Part shown: positions 1 through 9,404 of the stretch, piece by piece
Layout: each line of letters begins with the position of its first letter
Numbering within the stretch: position 1 is the first letter of the stretch
Assembly (NCBI GenBank): GCA_019694295.1
Contig: JAIBCG010000028.1
Coordinates: forward strand, 1 to 35,992
DNA: 35,992 bases
Direction: 5' to 3'
Source: Saprospiraceae bacterium
GTDB lineage: Bacteria > Bacteroidota > Bacteroidia > Chitinophagales > Saprospiraceae
Made by a program: the position numbers and the translations under genes
Notes under the pieces: generated by a model
The model's database searches: none
Told to the model about the DNA's origin: nothing
Seen by the model: the letters and a program-made list of their open reading frames with translations, nothing else

Positions 1-71
1 TAAAAATACTATAATACGGCACACTAAGCGGATGTTTCATAGCTTATAAATTCGAAAACTTATATACACAT

Positions 72-545
72 TCAATTATGTTCCTCCTCATGTACTACTG
101 ATGAATTTGCCAATTGGGTAGTAATATTGCGCCCCTTGCTGAAGACCCAAAGACGATTATAAGTAAACACAATAAACCAAACCGTAGTAGATGTAATAAT
201 CCTTGAAGGCCACGGACCGAAGCCAACTACTTCATTTAGCAACCAAACGCCGCCAAGATTAAGAATGGTACCAATGATAATACCGATGATGTATTTGGTG
301 AGCAAGACTTTAATATCCAGTCCGGTGACATGGTTAAATACCCAATGCCTGTGAATGAGGAAGGATGTGATACTGCCTACTGCACGCCCAAACAAGGTAG
401 CTATAACAGCAGATGCTGCAAAATATTTCAAAGCGATTTCAAAAACACCAAAATCAAGTACTGTGGCAAAAAGTGAAGTAGAGCCGTATTGACTCACTAA
501 TCTCAAAAAGCCTTTCACTGCTGTCCCTTCCGTTATATTTGTCAT
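72..545 (-). CDS. GtrA-like small membrane protein
   Basis: The 157-residue protein has four hydrophobic segments at roughly residues 15-40, 42-62, 80-103 and 112-134, and the GtrA-family arrangement with basic loops ('FLIHRHWVF' near residue 62, 'YNRLWVF' near 129). Known GtrA members are inner-membrane proteins thought to move polyprenyl-linked sugars or to take part in surface glycan synthesis, so an envelope role is likely. It lies 147 bp downstream of the CerR-like reductase on the same strand and may be read through from that operon. A link to sphingolipid head-group modification would be inference from position only. The start at 545 gives a normal family length. Confidence 0.8.
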   Translation of the reverse strand: MTNITEGTAVKGFLRLVSQYGSTSLFATVLDFGVFEIALKYFAASAVIATLFGRAVGSITSFLIHRHWVFNHVTGLDIKVLLTKYIIGIIIGTILNLGGVWLLNEVVGFGPWPSRIITSTTVWFIVFTYNRLWVFSKGRNITTQLANSSVVHEEEHN

Positions 546-692
546 GCTAAAGGTTTTGGTACCTAATTTGCCTACAACCGACTAACTGATTTGTTATTTG
601 TAACGTTCATCAAACAAAACTAAGCTCAATTTGTTTGTTTGTGTTTTTACTACTTTCGAAGTCAAATGGATGCTAAAAGTACAAGTTGGAAC

Positions 693-1679
693 TCACAGCC
701 AGCCTTTGTCTTTGTACCAGGCAATGGTTTGTTTCATTCCGGAATACAAATCATATTTTGGCTGCCAGTTGCTCAGATTTTTAACATTTTCTGAATGGCA
801 CCACCAGCATTGAGCCTTTAGTTCATTGACTTTATCAATATTGAGTGCAGGTATTTTGCCACTGAGCTTCCCTATTTTTTCTGAGAGAAAAGCAACCATT
901 GATATGATGCCTACCGGCAATCTCAATCTTATAGCCTTTTTGTGCAATGCTTCCTTTATTGCGCTGCTCAGGTCTTCACTTGTATATTGTCTTAGATCAT
1001 ACCCGATGTATTTTTTTCCTGTCTGTCCATTCCTTAGAATTTCAAGCATCAATGCTACAAGGTCTTCGGAGTGGATGAAACTCAATTCCTGATCGCGATA
1101 TCCGACCGACAGATTAAATCCACTGTGTATCATTTTGATAAATACGAAAATATCTTTGTCTTTTGGCCCATATACTGCAGTTGGCCTGACAATAACCCAG
1201 GGAAAATCATTGAGTGTGGTGAAATAATTTTCTGCCACCAGCTTACTCCTGCCGTACCAAGTAACCGGATTACCGGGCGTATCATCTTGGATGGTTTTAC
1301 CATAAGTCACCGGGCCTACAGCTGCCAGGCTGCTGACGAAAAGAAATTTATGTGGTACCTTGCCGGTTTCGATGAGTGTTTCTACGAGCAATTTTGTATT
1401 TCCGACATTCACTTTATGGTAGCCGGCTTCATCTTTAGCTTTTGTAATGCCCGCATTATGAATTATGTAATCAAAAGCAGGCAGCCTACTAAATTTTTCA
1501 TTAAGATCCTCTTTATTGTTGTAATCTATTTCGAGGTAGTCAATATCAAAATCTTTTAGATAATTGAGGTCACTACCCTTTCTTATGGCTGCTGTTACTT
1601 TATAATTGTTCTGAATGGCACATTCTACCAATGTACTTCCTATAAACCCATTGGCACCGGTGATGAGTAGTGTTTTCAT
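693..1679 (-). CDS. Extended SDR reductase, CerR-like (ceramide pathway)
   Basis: This is a 328-residue NAD(P)-dependent epimerase/dehydratase-type short-chain dehydrogenase. The N-terminal Rossmann motif is TGANGFIG (residues 7-14, GxxGxxG), the active-site serines lie in 'FVSSLAA' (116-117), and the YxxxK pair is Y142/K146. I chose the ATG at 1679 because the Rossmann strand begins there; an upstream in-frame ATG at 1778 would add 33 residues lying inside the preceding gene. The start overlaps that gene's stop as TGATG, so the two are probably translationally coupled. Next to a serine palmitoyltransferase and a GNAT acyltransferase, the best reading is CerR, which in Caulobacter reduces 3-oxo-ceramide to dihydroceramide. 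Family is certain; the exact substrate is inferred from context. Confidence 0.85.
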   Translation of the reverse strand: MKTLLITGANGFIGSTLVECAIQNNYKVTAAIRKGSDLNYLKDFDIDYLEIDYNNKEDLNEKFSRLPAFDYIIHNAGITKAKDEAGYHKVNVGNTKLLVETLIETGKVPHKFLFVSSLAAVGPVTYGKTIQDDTPGNPVTWYGRSKLVAENYFTTLNDFPWVIVRPTAVYGPKDKDIFVFIKMIHSGFNLSVGYRDQELSFIHSEDLVALMLEILRNGQTGKKYIGYDLRQYTSEDLSSAIKEALHKKAIRLRLPVGIISMVAFLSEKIGKLSGKIPALNIDKVNELKAQCWWCHSENVKNLSNWQPKYDLYSGMKQTIAWYKDKGWL

Positions 1680-2803
1680 CAGCTTACCGGCTTTTCGTAG
1701 ATTCTGTATTTTCTGTAAACCTTGCCATTGATGTGTTCGAGAGAGCGGTTCATCATTGTATTGTTCTCGAGTATCCATGATGCCTCAGCCCTTACTATTC
1801 CTTTAGCACGTGCAGTTTTTATATTGCGTACATAGAAGCAAACATCTATGCCAAGGCGGCGGTATTCCTTAAGCGTACCGAGTGCAAGTACCCGTACAGA
1901 TTTGATGCTTTTCAGTCCAAAAAGTATTTTCCACCATCCAAAAGGCAACAGGCGCCCCCGCTTCATATTGATTTGGATTTCATTGATATTCGGTACCGTG
2001 AGCGATACGCCAATCATTTTTCCGTCTTTGATGGCAAAATATACAAAATCCGGGTCAACGATTGGTTTTAGGTCTTTGCCTATCTGTCTTACTTCGTCAT
2101 CCGTCATGGGTACGAAACCTGTATTCTCTATCCATGATTCGTTGTACACCGGTAGAAAGTTATTGATTTCTTCAGCATAATTTTTCATGTTTATCTTGCG
2201 GATGGTTATACCTTTCTCAGCGAGGCGTCCTTCCAAGCGTTCGCCAAGTTCTATAATCTCGTCCTGCATTTCTGCTGTTATCAGCTCATAGCACAACAAG
2301 TCTGTTGACTTTTTAAAACCGTATTTCTCAAGAATGTCGATGTAATAAGGGGCATTATAAGTATTCATGATGAAAGGTGGTTCTTCATAATTCTCGATAA
2401 GCAAACCGACAGTTTCGTTAGTGGAAAAATTGGCCGGGCCGAATATCTTATTCAGGCCTTTTGTTTTGAGCCAAGCTTCGGCTTTTGACAACAGTGCATT
2501 GGCTGCCTCGTAATCATTTATCACATCAAAAAAGCCAAAAAAGCCTTCCTGTTTGCCTGTAAAGCGTATGTGGTTATTGTTTTTGATGGCAGCTATCCGA
2601 CCGACGAATTTGCCTTCTTTAACGGCAAGATAATAAACGGCTTCTGAGTGTTTTAGAAAGGGAGATTTGGCTTTATTGAGCAAAGCTTCCTGCTCCATAT
2701 ATAGCATCGGTACATAGTTGGGATCATTCTTGTACAATTCGTGTGGAAAATCAATGAATTGTGTGAGTTGCTTTTTCGATTTTACTTCGATGATCTCAAC
2801 CAT
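1679..2803 (-). CDS. GNAT-fold acyltransferase, candidate bacterial ceramide synthase
   Basis: This 374-residue protein lacks a signal peptide. It has two acyltransferase-like halves: an N-terminal part with 'YYLAVKEGKFVGRIAAI' near residue 57 and a C-terminal part with 'FVYFAIKDGKMIGVSL' near 254 followed by 'LGTLKEYRRLGID' near 308, which resembles the acyl-CoA-binding stretch of GNAT enzymes. Proteins of this type are usually annotated as GNAT or hypothetical. In Caulobacter, the GNAT-like protein encoded with Spt acylates 3-ketosphinganine (bacterial CerS). The position here, 40 bp after serine palmitoyltransferase and overlapping the SDR gene, matches that role. Acyltransferase activity is likely; the specific substrate is inferred. 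Confidence 0.78.
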   Translation of the reverse strand: MVEIIEVKSKKQLTQFIDFPHELYKNDPNYVPMLYMEQEALLNKAKSPFLKHSEAVYYLAVKEGKFVGRIAAIKNNNHIRFTGKQEGFFGFFDVINDYEAANALLSKAEAWLKTKGLNKIFGPANFSTNETVGLLIENYEEPPFIMNTYNAPYYIDILEKYGFKKSTDLLCYELITAEMQDEIIELGERLEGRLAEKGITIRKINMKNYAEEINNFLPVYNESWIENTGFVPMTDDEVRQIGKDLKPIVDPDFVYFAIKDGKMIGVSLTVPNINEIQINMKRGRLLPFGWWKILFGLKSIKSVRVLALGTLKEYRRLGIDVCFYVRNIKTARAKGIVRAEASWILENNTMMNRSLEHINGKVYRKYRIYEKPVS

Positions 2804-2843
2804 TGTGTATGTGTTTGTTTAGCTATTCAGAAAATATTACATT

Positions 2844-4067
<1,224 letters not shown>

Positions 4068-4167
4068 TCAGACTCTTAATGTATTTAACAAATATACTCT
4101 CCAGACTTAAAGTAAAAGATAATCCAGATTACCGTTTCGCACGAAATAATTCCGCAACATTAATGGG

Positions 4168-4175
4168 CAAAGATA
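4168..4175 (-). promoter_or_regulatory. Candidate -7 element (TATCTTTG) for the ceramide operon
   Basis: The plus-strand sequence CAAAGATA reads TATCTTTG on the coding strand, a perfect match to the Bacteroidota TAnnTTTG -7 element. It would start a transcript near 4162, leaving a leader of about 100 nt before the serine palmitoyltransferase ATG. I see no clear TTTG at the -33 position. Confidence 0.45.
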
Positions 4176-4278
4176 CAAAAACTTAACATACTTGATAGTA
4201 ATTTAAAGTTTTAATAAAATTTAACAGTTATGTCTGTGAATACTGTTATTACAAACATAGTTTTACATAAGGATGTAT

Positions 4279-4908
4279 TCACATATTGATAGCTTTCAGT
4301 AGTTTGATCTCGTTGCGGTACAATATAAGTTTCTTTTCGTTCTCAAGGTGTTTAAGCAATCTGCTAATGACCACCCTTGAAGTAGCCAAGTCATCGGCTA
4401 TCTGTTGGTGTGATGCTTTCACTATTGAAGAACCTGATATTTTCTGTCGGTCTGTAAGGTATTTCACGAGGCGCTCGTCTAGTTTTTTGAAGGCTATGGA
4501 TTCAAAAGAAGCGAGCAACTCATTGAACCTTGCCGTAAAACTATGCATGATGTACGTACGCCAGGAAGGATACTTGCAGAGCCATTCATCCATTACCTTC
4601 TGAGGTATCGTCACCAGGGTTACATCGTCTTCGGCTACGGCTTTTACTTCGCTCTGTTTGGCGTCCATACAGCAGGTGTAGGCCATTGCACAGCTTTCAT
4701 TGCTCGAAAGATAGTACAGTAGTATTTCATTTCCTTCCTCATCCTGAGTGAGCACCCTTACATTGCCACTTAATATCACAGGCATGGAATTAATATACTT
4801 GCCATAATCCATAATAATATCACCTTCATGAAAGCTTCGCAGGTTGCCTGTTGCTTCTAGTTCTGCCACGAGGCCGGGTTCGAATAATGAAGTTAGTTTT
4901 TCTATCAT
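4279..4908 (-). CDS. Crp/Fnr-family regulator with clustered cysteines
   Basis: A 209-residue transcription factor with an N-terminal cyclic-nucleotide-binding-like barrel (about residues 10-120), a dimer helix ('YPSWRTYIMHSFTARFNELL', 113-132) and a C-terminal winged helix. The recognition region is 'ASHQQIADDLATSRVVISR' (165-183). C73, C79 and C80 sit in the barrel near the effector-facing loop, with C111 further on; a redox or metal-sensing role is possible but this spacing is not the Fnr [4Fe-4S] signature. It is divergent from a second Crp/Fnr gene across 254 bp. The neighbouring nos locus suggests respiratory control, but its targets are not shown by sequence. Confidence 0.88.
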   Translation of the reverse strand: MIEKLTSLFEPGLVAELEATGNLRSFHEGDIIMDYGKYINSMPVILSGNVRVLTQDEEGNEILLYYLSSNESCAMAYTCCMDAKQSEVKAVAEDDVTLVTIPQKVMDEWLCKYPSWRTYIMHSFTARFNELLASFESIAFKKLDERLVKYLTDRQKISGSSIVKASHQQIADDLATSRVVISRLLKHLENEKKLILYRNEIKLLKAINM

Positions 4909-5014
4909 CAGTTGTGTTAAATGTTTTTTCGTAAAGTAAAGACATTATCAGCAAACTTGTTCAGTTCTATCAAAAGAAATGGTTAAATATGATTAGCCGC
5001 ATGAAAAAAACCAG

Positions 5015-5022
5015 TATATTTG
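5015..5022 (+). promoter_or_regulatory. Candidate -7 element (TATATTTG) for the second Crp/Fnr gene
   Basis: TATATTTG is a perfect TAnnTTTG match in the divergent 254-bp intergenic region. It would give a leader of about 135 nt before the ATG at 5163. That leader holds a short perfect inverted repeat at 5048-5062 (ATACC-5-GGTAT). No convincing -33 TTTG is present, so an activator might be needed. Confidence 0.4.
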
Positions 5023-5162
5023 GGCAAAATTTTTATCAGAAAACAAGATACCTTTATGGTATGCCCAATAGCAATTGTTCAAACATAAAAACATACGCAG
5101 TATCCGGAATCCATCATTCAATAAACAAACCAGAACAGCTGAACCAAGACTATTGTTAAACT

Positions 5163-5756
5163 ATGCTGATTGACCCAGAAATATTGACCCAAGCGGGCGG
5201 CATTCTTAAGTGGTATAAGAAAAATAAACGGATATTTCTCGAAAATGAAATGCCGGAAAATTATTATCAGATAGTCACCGGACTTGTAAAACTCGCAAAC
5301 GTAAACGACCGTGGCAAGGAATTTATTCAGGGAATTTTCAGACCGGGAGAATGTTTTGGCGAACCACCACTTTTTCTTGGTAAAGAATATTTTGCATCTG
5401 CCTGTGCAATGGTTGATTGCGAAATTTATGAACTGCCAAGAGATGCCTTTTTTAAAATACTGAAGAAACATCCTGAAATAGAAATGATGTTTTTGAAAAA
5501 TTTTGCCAACCGTATTTACAACCGGTCGTTGGCCAGTAGAAACATTATCAGTAACGATCCGGTTCAACGCATTACCGGCTTTTTTGATCAGTACAAACAA
5601 GGAACCAACTCATCAACTGAAAGGATGAAGATTCCTTTCACCCGACAGGAGATCGCCAACTTTACCGGCCTGCGGGTAGAGACAGTGATTCGCACACTCA
5701 TACGTATGAAAGAAGAAAATCAGGTAGAAATAGCAGACAGAAAAATTTATTATTAA
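5163..5756 (+). CDS. Crp/Fnr-family regulator
   Basis: A 197-residue Crp/Fnr protein. The sensor barrel includes 'FRPGECFGEPPLFLGKEY' (59-76), which follows the pattern of the phosphate-binding cassette region but lacks the canonical cAMP-binding RS pair, so the effector is unlikely to be cAMP. The winged helix-turn-helix is 'FTRQEIANFTGLRVETVIR' (159-177). The stop codon is one nucleotide before the ATG of the following membrane-protein gene, so the two are almost certainly co-transcribed. A role in sensing nitrogen oxides or oxygen is suggested by the nearby nos genes but not demonstrated by any motif. Confidence 0.88.
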   Translation: MLIDPEILTQAGGILKWYKKNKRIFLENEMPENYYQIVTGLVKLANVNDRGKEFIQGIFRPGECFGEPPLFLGKEYFASACAMVDCEIYELPRDAFFKILKKHPEIEMMFLKNFANRIYNRSLASRNIISNDPVQRITGFFDQYKQGTNSSTERMKIPFTRQEIANFTGLRVETVIRTLIRMKEENQVEIADRKIYY

Positions 5757-5757
5757 T

Positions 5758-6972
5758 ATGGACAAACGGTTCAAATCCTGGATTAATTTATCACTACTCA
5801 ATCTGACCATCGTAGCCTGCATCGGTGTACTGATGCGTTATAAAATCGGCTTTGATTTCCCATATCTTGAGCAGAAAAACATACTGCATGCCCACGCTTA
5901 TTTTGCATTTACAGGCTGGGTGACCCATTTGCTTTATACTTTTATTTATTATCATTACAAACAAGAATTCACCCAAAAAGGATTGCGGTATGCTGTCATG
6001 CTTATACGTACCAATCTTGTGGCCTCTTACGGCATACTCATTACGTATTTTGTTTTTGGGTACAGTTATCAGGCATCGTTTTTTGTAGCTGTCACCATAT
6101 TGGCATCGTATTTTTTTGTAGCATTGTTCCTCAGCCAATTGAGGTATTTTGACCATAATCCGGGTACCAAATGGCTGGCAGCAGGGCTTATCTTTTATGC
6201 ATGTGCGTCCGGGGGAGCCATTTACAATGCATATATGCTGTCGGCCGGTACATTCAGTCAGAAAATATTCCTCGCCTGCCAATATATCTACCTTCACTTC
6301 CAGTTCAATGGCTGGTTTTTGCTTTCATGTATCGGTTTGTTCATTGGGTTGTTGTCCAGAAAAGGTATCGCATTTGATGATAACAATATTTTCCGGATGA
6401 TAGCCTATATGTGCGCTCCTACCTTGTTTCTAAGCACTTTGTGGATGAAAATGCCTTCCTGGTTATATTGGGGTACAGTAGCAGCCACTGTACTGCAATG
6501 TGTCGGCTGGGCAATGGTTGTAAAATTTGCCTGGGACAACAGGCTACTCATAAAGGAAAAATTTACCAGAAACACCTACAGTCTCTTTTTATTGGCAGCT
6601 ATGGCCCTTAGTATTAAAATGATACTGCAACTAGGCTCGACCCATCCGCAAATAAGTAAACTGGCTTATGGCTTCCGTCCCATTGTTATTGCCTACATTC
6701 ACCTGGTAGTACTAGGCGTTATTACTATATTTTTATTTGGCTATGCTTATGCTATGAAGATCATTCCTTCATCCAGACTAAGTCATGCAGGTATCTTGCT
6801 ATTTGTAGGAGGTATATTTCTCAATGAGTTCGTACTTATGATACAAGGTGTGGCTTCTTTCAGTTATTTCGCAGTGCCACATATCAATCAAGTACTTGTA
6901 TTTGTTTCTCTCATCATGCTGGCAGGTATAGTCATGGTTTTGATAGCAAGAAAAGAAATAGACCAACAATAA
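5758..6972 (+). CDS. Polytopic membrane protein with haem-copper-oxidase-like His motifs
   Basis: A 404-residue integral membrane protein with about 12 hydrophobic helices and no signal peptide. Helix-borne histidines are H44 and H46 in 'LHAHAYFAFTGWVTH' (43-57), H180 in 'LHFQFNGWF' (179-187), H315 in 'AYIHLVVLG' (312-320) and H375. The repeated H-x(4-6)-GW pattern resembles orphan subunit-I-like proteins of the haem-copper/NnrS-like group often seen near denitrification genes. It lacks the full copper-site histidine set in a recognisable arrangement, so I do not call it a NO or oxygen reductase. Coupling to a Crp/Fnr regulator suggests a role in NO handling or sensing; this is inference. Confidence 0.7.
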   Translation: MDKRFKSWINLSLLNLTIVACIGVLMRYKIGFDFPYLEQKNILHAHAYFAFTGWVTHLLYTFIYYHYKQEFTQKGLRYAVMLIRTNLVASYGILITYFVFGYSYQASFFVAVTILASYFFVALFLSQLRYFDHNPGTKWLAAGLIFYACASGGAIYNAYMLSAGTFSQKIFLACQYIYLHFQFNGWFLLSCIGLFIGLLSRKGIAFDDNNIFRMIAYMCAPTLFLSTLWMKMPSWLYWGTVAATVLQCVGWAMVVKFAWDNRLLIKEKFTRNTYSLFLLAAMALSIKMILQLGSTHPQISKLAYGFRPIVIAYIHLVVLGVITIFLFGYAYAMKIIPSSRLSHAGILLFVGGIFLNEFVLMIQGVASFSYFAVPHINQVLVFVSLIMLAGIVMVLIARKEIDQQ

Positions 6973-6987
6973 AAGTCAATTATCTTT

Positions 6988-7001
6988 ATGATTTAAGTCA
7001 T
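6988..7001. promoter_or_regulatory. 14-bp palindrome, putative Crp/Fnr-type operator (FAS1 gene)
   Basis: The sequence ATGATTTAAGTCAT has perfect ATGA/TCAT arms around a TTAA core, in the size class of Fnr/DNR boxes (TTGATnnnnATCAA). It lies 51 bp upstream of the FAS1 lipoprotein ATG. A -7-like GAGCTTTG follows 22 nt later at 7024-7031, which would place the palindrome centre near -42, the usual class II activator position. A near-identical box lies upstream of the cytochrome c/nosZ unit at 15049-15062 with almost the same spacing. Confidence 0.6.
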
Positions 7002-7052
7002 AAAATGTGTGCCAAAATTTATCGAGCTTTGTGGTAAATAAAATCACACATT

Positions 7053-7610
7053 ATGAAGTCATTAATTAATCTGTTTTTTGTATTATTTGTGTTTGCTGCT
7101 GTTTCGTGTGCAACTGAAACTACAGAATCAACAACCACCGCATCAGCACCGGAAGCATCTGCCGCCACGGTAGGTCAATCGGGTGTTCAGGACGAAACAT
7201 CAAACCCTAACATCGTTCAGGTGGCAGTTGGCAATAAAGACTTTTCGACACTCGTGACTGCAGTCAAAGCTGCTGGCTTAGTGGATGCACTCAGCAATGC
7301 GGGGCCTTTCACCGTATTCGCTCCTACCAATGCTGCTTTTGACAAACTACCTAAGGGTACTGTTGAGGGACTTTTGAAACCTGAAAAGAAAGATGATCTT
7401 GACAACATCCTTAGCTATCACACCTATGTTGGTGTACTGAAACCTGAAATATTGCAGGATGGTGCTACGTACGAAATGGTTAACGGTGGAAAAGTAAAAA
7501 TCACTAAAAAAGATGGAAAAACATTCGTCAACGATGTGGAAATAGCTGCATCTGTGCCTACCTCTAATGGCATCATCCATGTTATTGGTGATGTTCTACT
7601 TCCTAAATAA
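7053..7610 (+). CDS. FAS1 (fasciclin) domain lipoprotein
   Basis: A 185-residue exported protein. The signal peptide ends in a lipobox, 'AAVSC', with C19 the predicted lipidated residue. A Thr/Ser/Glu-rich linker (20-55) leads to a single FAS1 domain (about 56-184). The H1-like motif is 'GPFTVFAPTNAAFDKLP' (83-99) and the H2-like ending is 'TSNGIIHVIGDVLLP' (170-184). FAS1 domains generally act in adhesion or protein-protein contact at the cell surface. The shared operator with the nos unit suggests it is made under the same respiratory conditions; its partner is unknown. A strong terminator follows. Confidence 0.9.
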   Translation: MKSLINLFFVLFVFAAVSCATETTESTTTASAPEASAATVGQSGVQDETSNPNIVQVAVGNKDFSTLVTAVKAAGLVDALSNAGPFTVFAPTNAAFDKLPKGTVEGLLKPEKKDDLDNILSYHTYVGVLKPEILQDGATYEMVNGGKVKITKKDGKTFVNDVEIAASVPTSNGIIHVIGDVLLPK

Positions 7611-7633
7611 TTTTTTCATAGTCTTAAATAACC

Positions 7634-7666
7634 AAGGCATCTGATTGGGTTCAGGTGCCTTTTTTT
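7634..7666 (+). terminator. Intrinsic terminator after the FAS1 gene
   Basis: AAGGCATCTGA (7634-7644) pairs with TCAGGTGCCTT (7651-7661) with one G-U wobble, a 6-nt loop, and a run of T residues follows. It lies 23 nt after the FAS1 stop and ends that single-gene unit. Confidence 0.85.
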
Positions 7667-7815
7667 ACTCTATAAAGTAGCCTAGCTTTAAACTCTGACT
7701 GTCAGAGATGATTGAGTAGTAAAAAACGCCGTTATCATCAACGGAATCGTAACATCATGCTGTATGAAAAGCTATATAAAACAGAGTGACGGATTTTAGC
7801 ATTCCATTTCAGTTG

Positions 7816-8505
7816 TTATCTGAATTGTTTCCTTATACCAAGTTCTATGCCTGCACTATACAAATATTCTTTTATGGGGCCGCTGCTTATACTTTTCAAA
7901 TAATAACGAAATGAAGGCTGCATATAAATTTCCAGGCTCTTTTTCCATTGATAATCTATCCCAAATCCGGCATGGGCAGAAAGGTTTAGTTTATTGATAT
8001 TTTGGGTCTTTGATACACTGATTTCTGTTTTTGCTTCTATGATGGTTACAGACCTGGTATTGAGATATACATTAGGAGAAATGCCGGCAGCAATATATGG
8101 GGTGAATTTTCCCTTCTTCAGTATATATTTTGCGCTCAGGGGAAACTCTATAAATCTGTAATCAGAGCTATTGCGGAAATTATGGGGCAGGTTCGGATCT
8201 GGTTCATATCCGCCATTACCATTATGCTCCGATCCCCATTGAATATCCATTTTAGCTGTCTGGTAGCCAATGCTTGCATAGCGTGCGCCGACTTCCAATA
8301 CAATTCTATTGCTTATCTGAAATGTGTAGTTGAGTCCAAATCTATAATTAAACTTACCAATTTCATCTTTATAAAGATCGCCATCTATATACCTGAAGGT
8401 AATATCAGGTCCGGCCATAATTCCAAGGGAGGACTGCTTCTGGCAGAATACTGAAAAATGGGTGGTAAGTAAAATTAGGACAGCTAATAATTTTGTGCAG
8501 TTCAT
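7816..8505 (-). CDS. Outer-membrane beta-barrel protein, porin family
   Basis: A 229-residue exported protein with a signal peptide of about 21 residues ending near 'FSVFCQ'. The rest is alternating short amphipathic strands with aromatic girdles, such as 'LGIMAGPDITFRY' (27-39), 'GARYASIGYQT' and 'KFTPYIAAGISPNVYL', as in the PF13568-type eight-stranded barrels common in Bacteroidota. It ends with 'YSAGIELGIRKQFR', a plausible last strand. It has its own well-formed promoter, so it is probably not part of the nos operon even though it lies just downstream of nosY. No specific substrate can be inferred. Confidence 0.8.
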   Translation of the reverse strand: MNCTKLLAVLILLTTHFSVFCQKQSSLGIMAGPDITFRYIDGDLYKDEIGKFNYRFGLNYTFQISNRIVLEVGARYASIGYQTAKMDIQWGSEHNGNGGYEPDPNLPHNFRNSSDYRFIEFPLSAKYILKKGKFTPYIAAGISPNVYLNTRSVTIIEAKTEISVSKTQNINKLNLSAHAGFGIDYQWKKSLEIYMQPSFRYYLKSISSGPIKEYLYSAGIELGIRKQFR

Positions 8506-8536
8506 CTTGTATCCGTTTTGTTTTATGATTACCAGA

Positions 8537-8567
8537 CAAAATTAATACTAAAAATTGGCTAATCAAA
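8537..8567 (-). promoter_or_regulatory. Bacteroidota sigma-type promoter (TTTG-N19-TAATTTTG)
   Basis: On the minus strand a TTTG at 8567-8564 is followed after exactly 19 nt by TAATTTTG at 8544-8537, a textbook -33/-7 pair for the primary Bacteroidota sigma factor. Transcription would begin about 26 nt before the barrel-protein ATG at 8505. This is the best promoter in the window. Confidence 0.65.
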
Positions 8568-8636
8568 CATATATCAGCCTAAACTCACTCAAAAGCCATC
8601 ATATCATTAGCTTTGAAGCCAATCAAAGATTCTGAA

Positions 8637-9404
8637 TTACAAATCCATTTTCTTAAAACGCCAAAGTGAAAACCAAAAAGGCAGGAGCACCCATAAACCC
8701 AACAATGAGAATGTGACAATCATTCCGGTAAGTGTGCCGAAGAATTCTTTGAAAATAGCACCTGTATATCCGAGCATCGCAGAAACATCCAAATGGAGCA
8801 GCACCATGATTCTTGACAAGTCAATCGGGCTCAGCGCAGTTATCCCTACCATTGCTTTTTCGATAGGATAATCGGCAAACTGGAAAAGCAGGAATAGTAC
8901 CAATCCGTCAAATAACAGGGCAAAAAACAACCATAACATAATAGCAAAACCGATACCTTTTGCTTTATCGCGTGTAAATACGGCACTGAAAAATGCCAAC
9001 GAAACGAAAATCGCAGTAATGAGAACTCCTACTACAATCATCATCAAGCCCGTTGAATCCGGTGAATACACCAGAATCGGTATTCCTGCACCTATTAAGA
9101 ATGCAACAATCAATGATATACACAATCCGAGATAAAAACTCGACCAGATTTTGCTTCGCTTAATAGGCTGGCTAAGCAGAAGCTCTATAAATTCTCCGCT
9201 ATTGTAGATATAAATGGTCGAAAAGATAACAGAAACAAGCGGCACATTGAGCAGGATAATATTCAATAGTGACAACACGCCTTTGCTGCTGCTGTCTTCC
9301 AGACTGAACATACTCCAGGACAAAACGGCCAATAACAAGGCATAGGCTATGACAATCTTGTTATTCAGTATATCTCGTATTACATATTTTAATATCCTAA
9401 GCAT
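8637..9404 (-). CDS. nosY: NosY, ABC permease for nitrous oxide reductase maturation
   Basis: A 255-residue membrane protein with six hydrophobic segments, of the ABC-2 permease type. 'FIELLLSQPIKRSKIWSSF' (72-90) is the conserved cytoplasmic coupling-helix region of NosY/ABC-2 permeases. NosY forms the transporter NosDFY with NosF and NosD, needed to build the Cu-S cluster CuZ of NosZ in the periplasm. Its start overlaps the end of nosF by 8 nt, indicating translational coupling. It is the last nos gene of the cluster. Confidence 0.88.
   Translation of the reverse strand: MLRILKYVIRDILNNKIVIAYALLLAVLSWSMFSLEDSSSKGVLSLLNIILLNVPLVSVIFSTIYIYNSGEFIELLLSQPIKRSKIWSSFYLGLCISLIVAFLIGAGIPILVYSPDSTGLMMIVVGVLITAIFVSLAFFSAVFTRDKAKGIGFAIMLWLFFALLFDGLVLFLLFQFADYPIEKAMVGITALSPIDLSRIMVLLHLDVSAMLGYTGAIFKEFFGTLTGMIVTFSLLGLWVLLPFWFSLWRFKKMDL

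Noticed and set aside
1071..1559. 162-residue plus-strand ORF opposite the SDR gene
   Set aside because: It is antisense to a well-supported gene, has no domain, and has cysteine- and phenylalanine-rich composition typical of a shadow frame.
1680..1778. 33-residue N-terminal extension of the CerR-like SDR
   Set aside because: It lies wholly inside the upstream GNAT gene, is polar with no domain, and the Rossmann strand begins at the ATG at 1679, which also gives the TGATG overlap.
5048..5062. ATACC-5-GGTAT inverted repeat between the two Crp/Fnr genes
   Set aside because: The arms are only 5 bp, it does not match the ATGA/TCAT box, and such repeats are expected by chance in AT-rich DNA. It may still be an operator but is not claimed as one.
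5118..5600. 160-residue minus-strand ORF opposite the second Crp/Fnr gene
   Set aside because: The plus frame carries a clear Crp/Fnr winged helix; the antisense translation has no motif.
5758..6972. NO reductase (NorB) or cytochrome oxidase subunit I identity for the 404-residue membrane protein
   Set aside because: It has suggestive histidines but not the full helix VI and paired-histidine pattern of haem-copper reductases, and its length and motif order differ.
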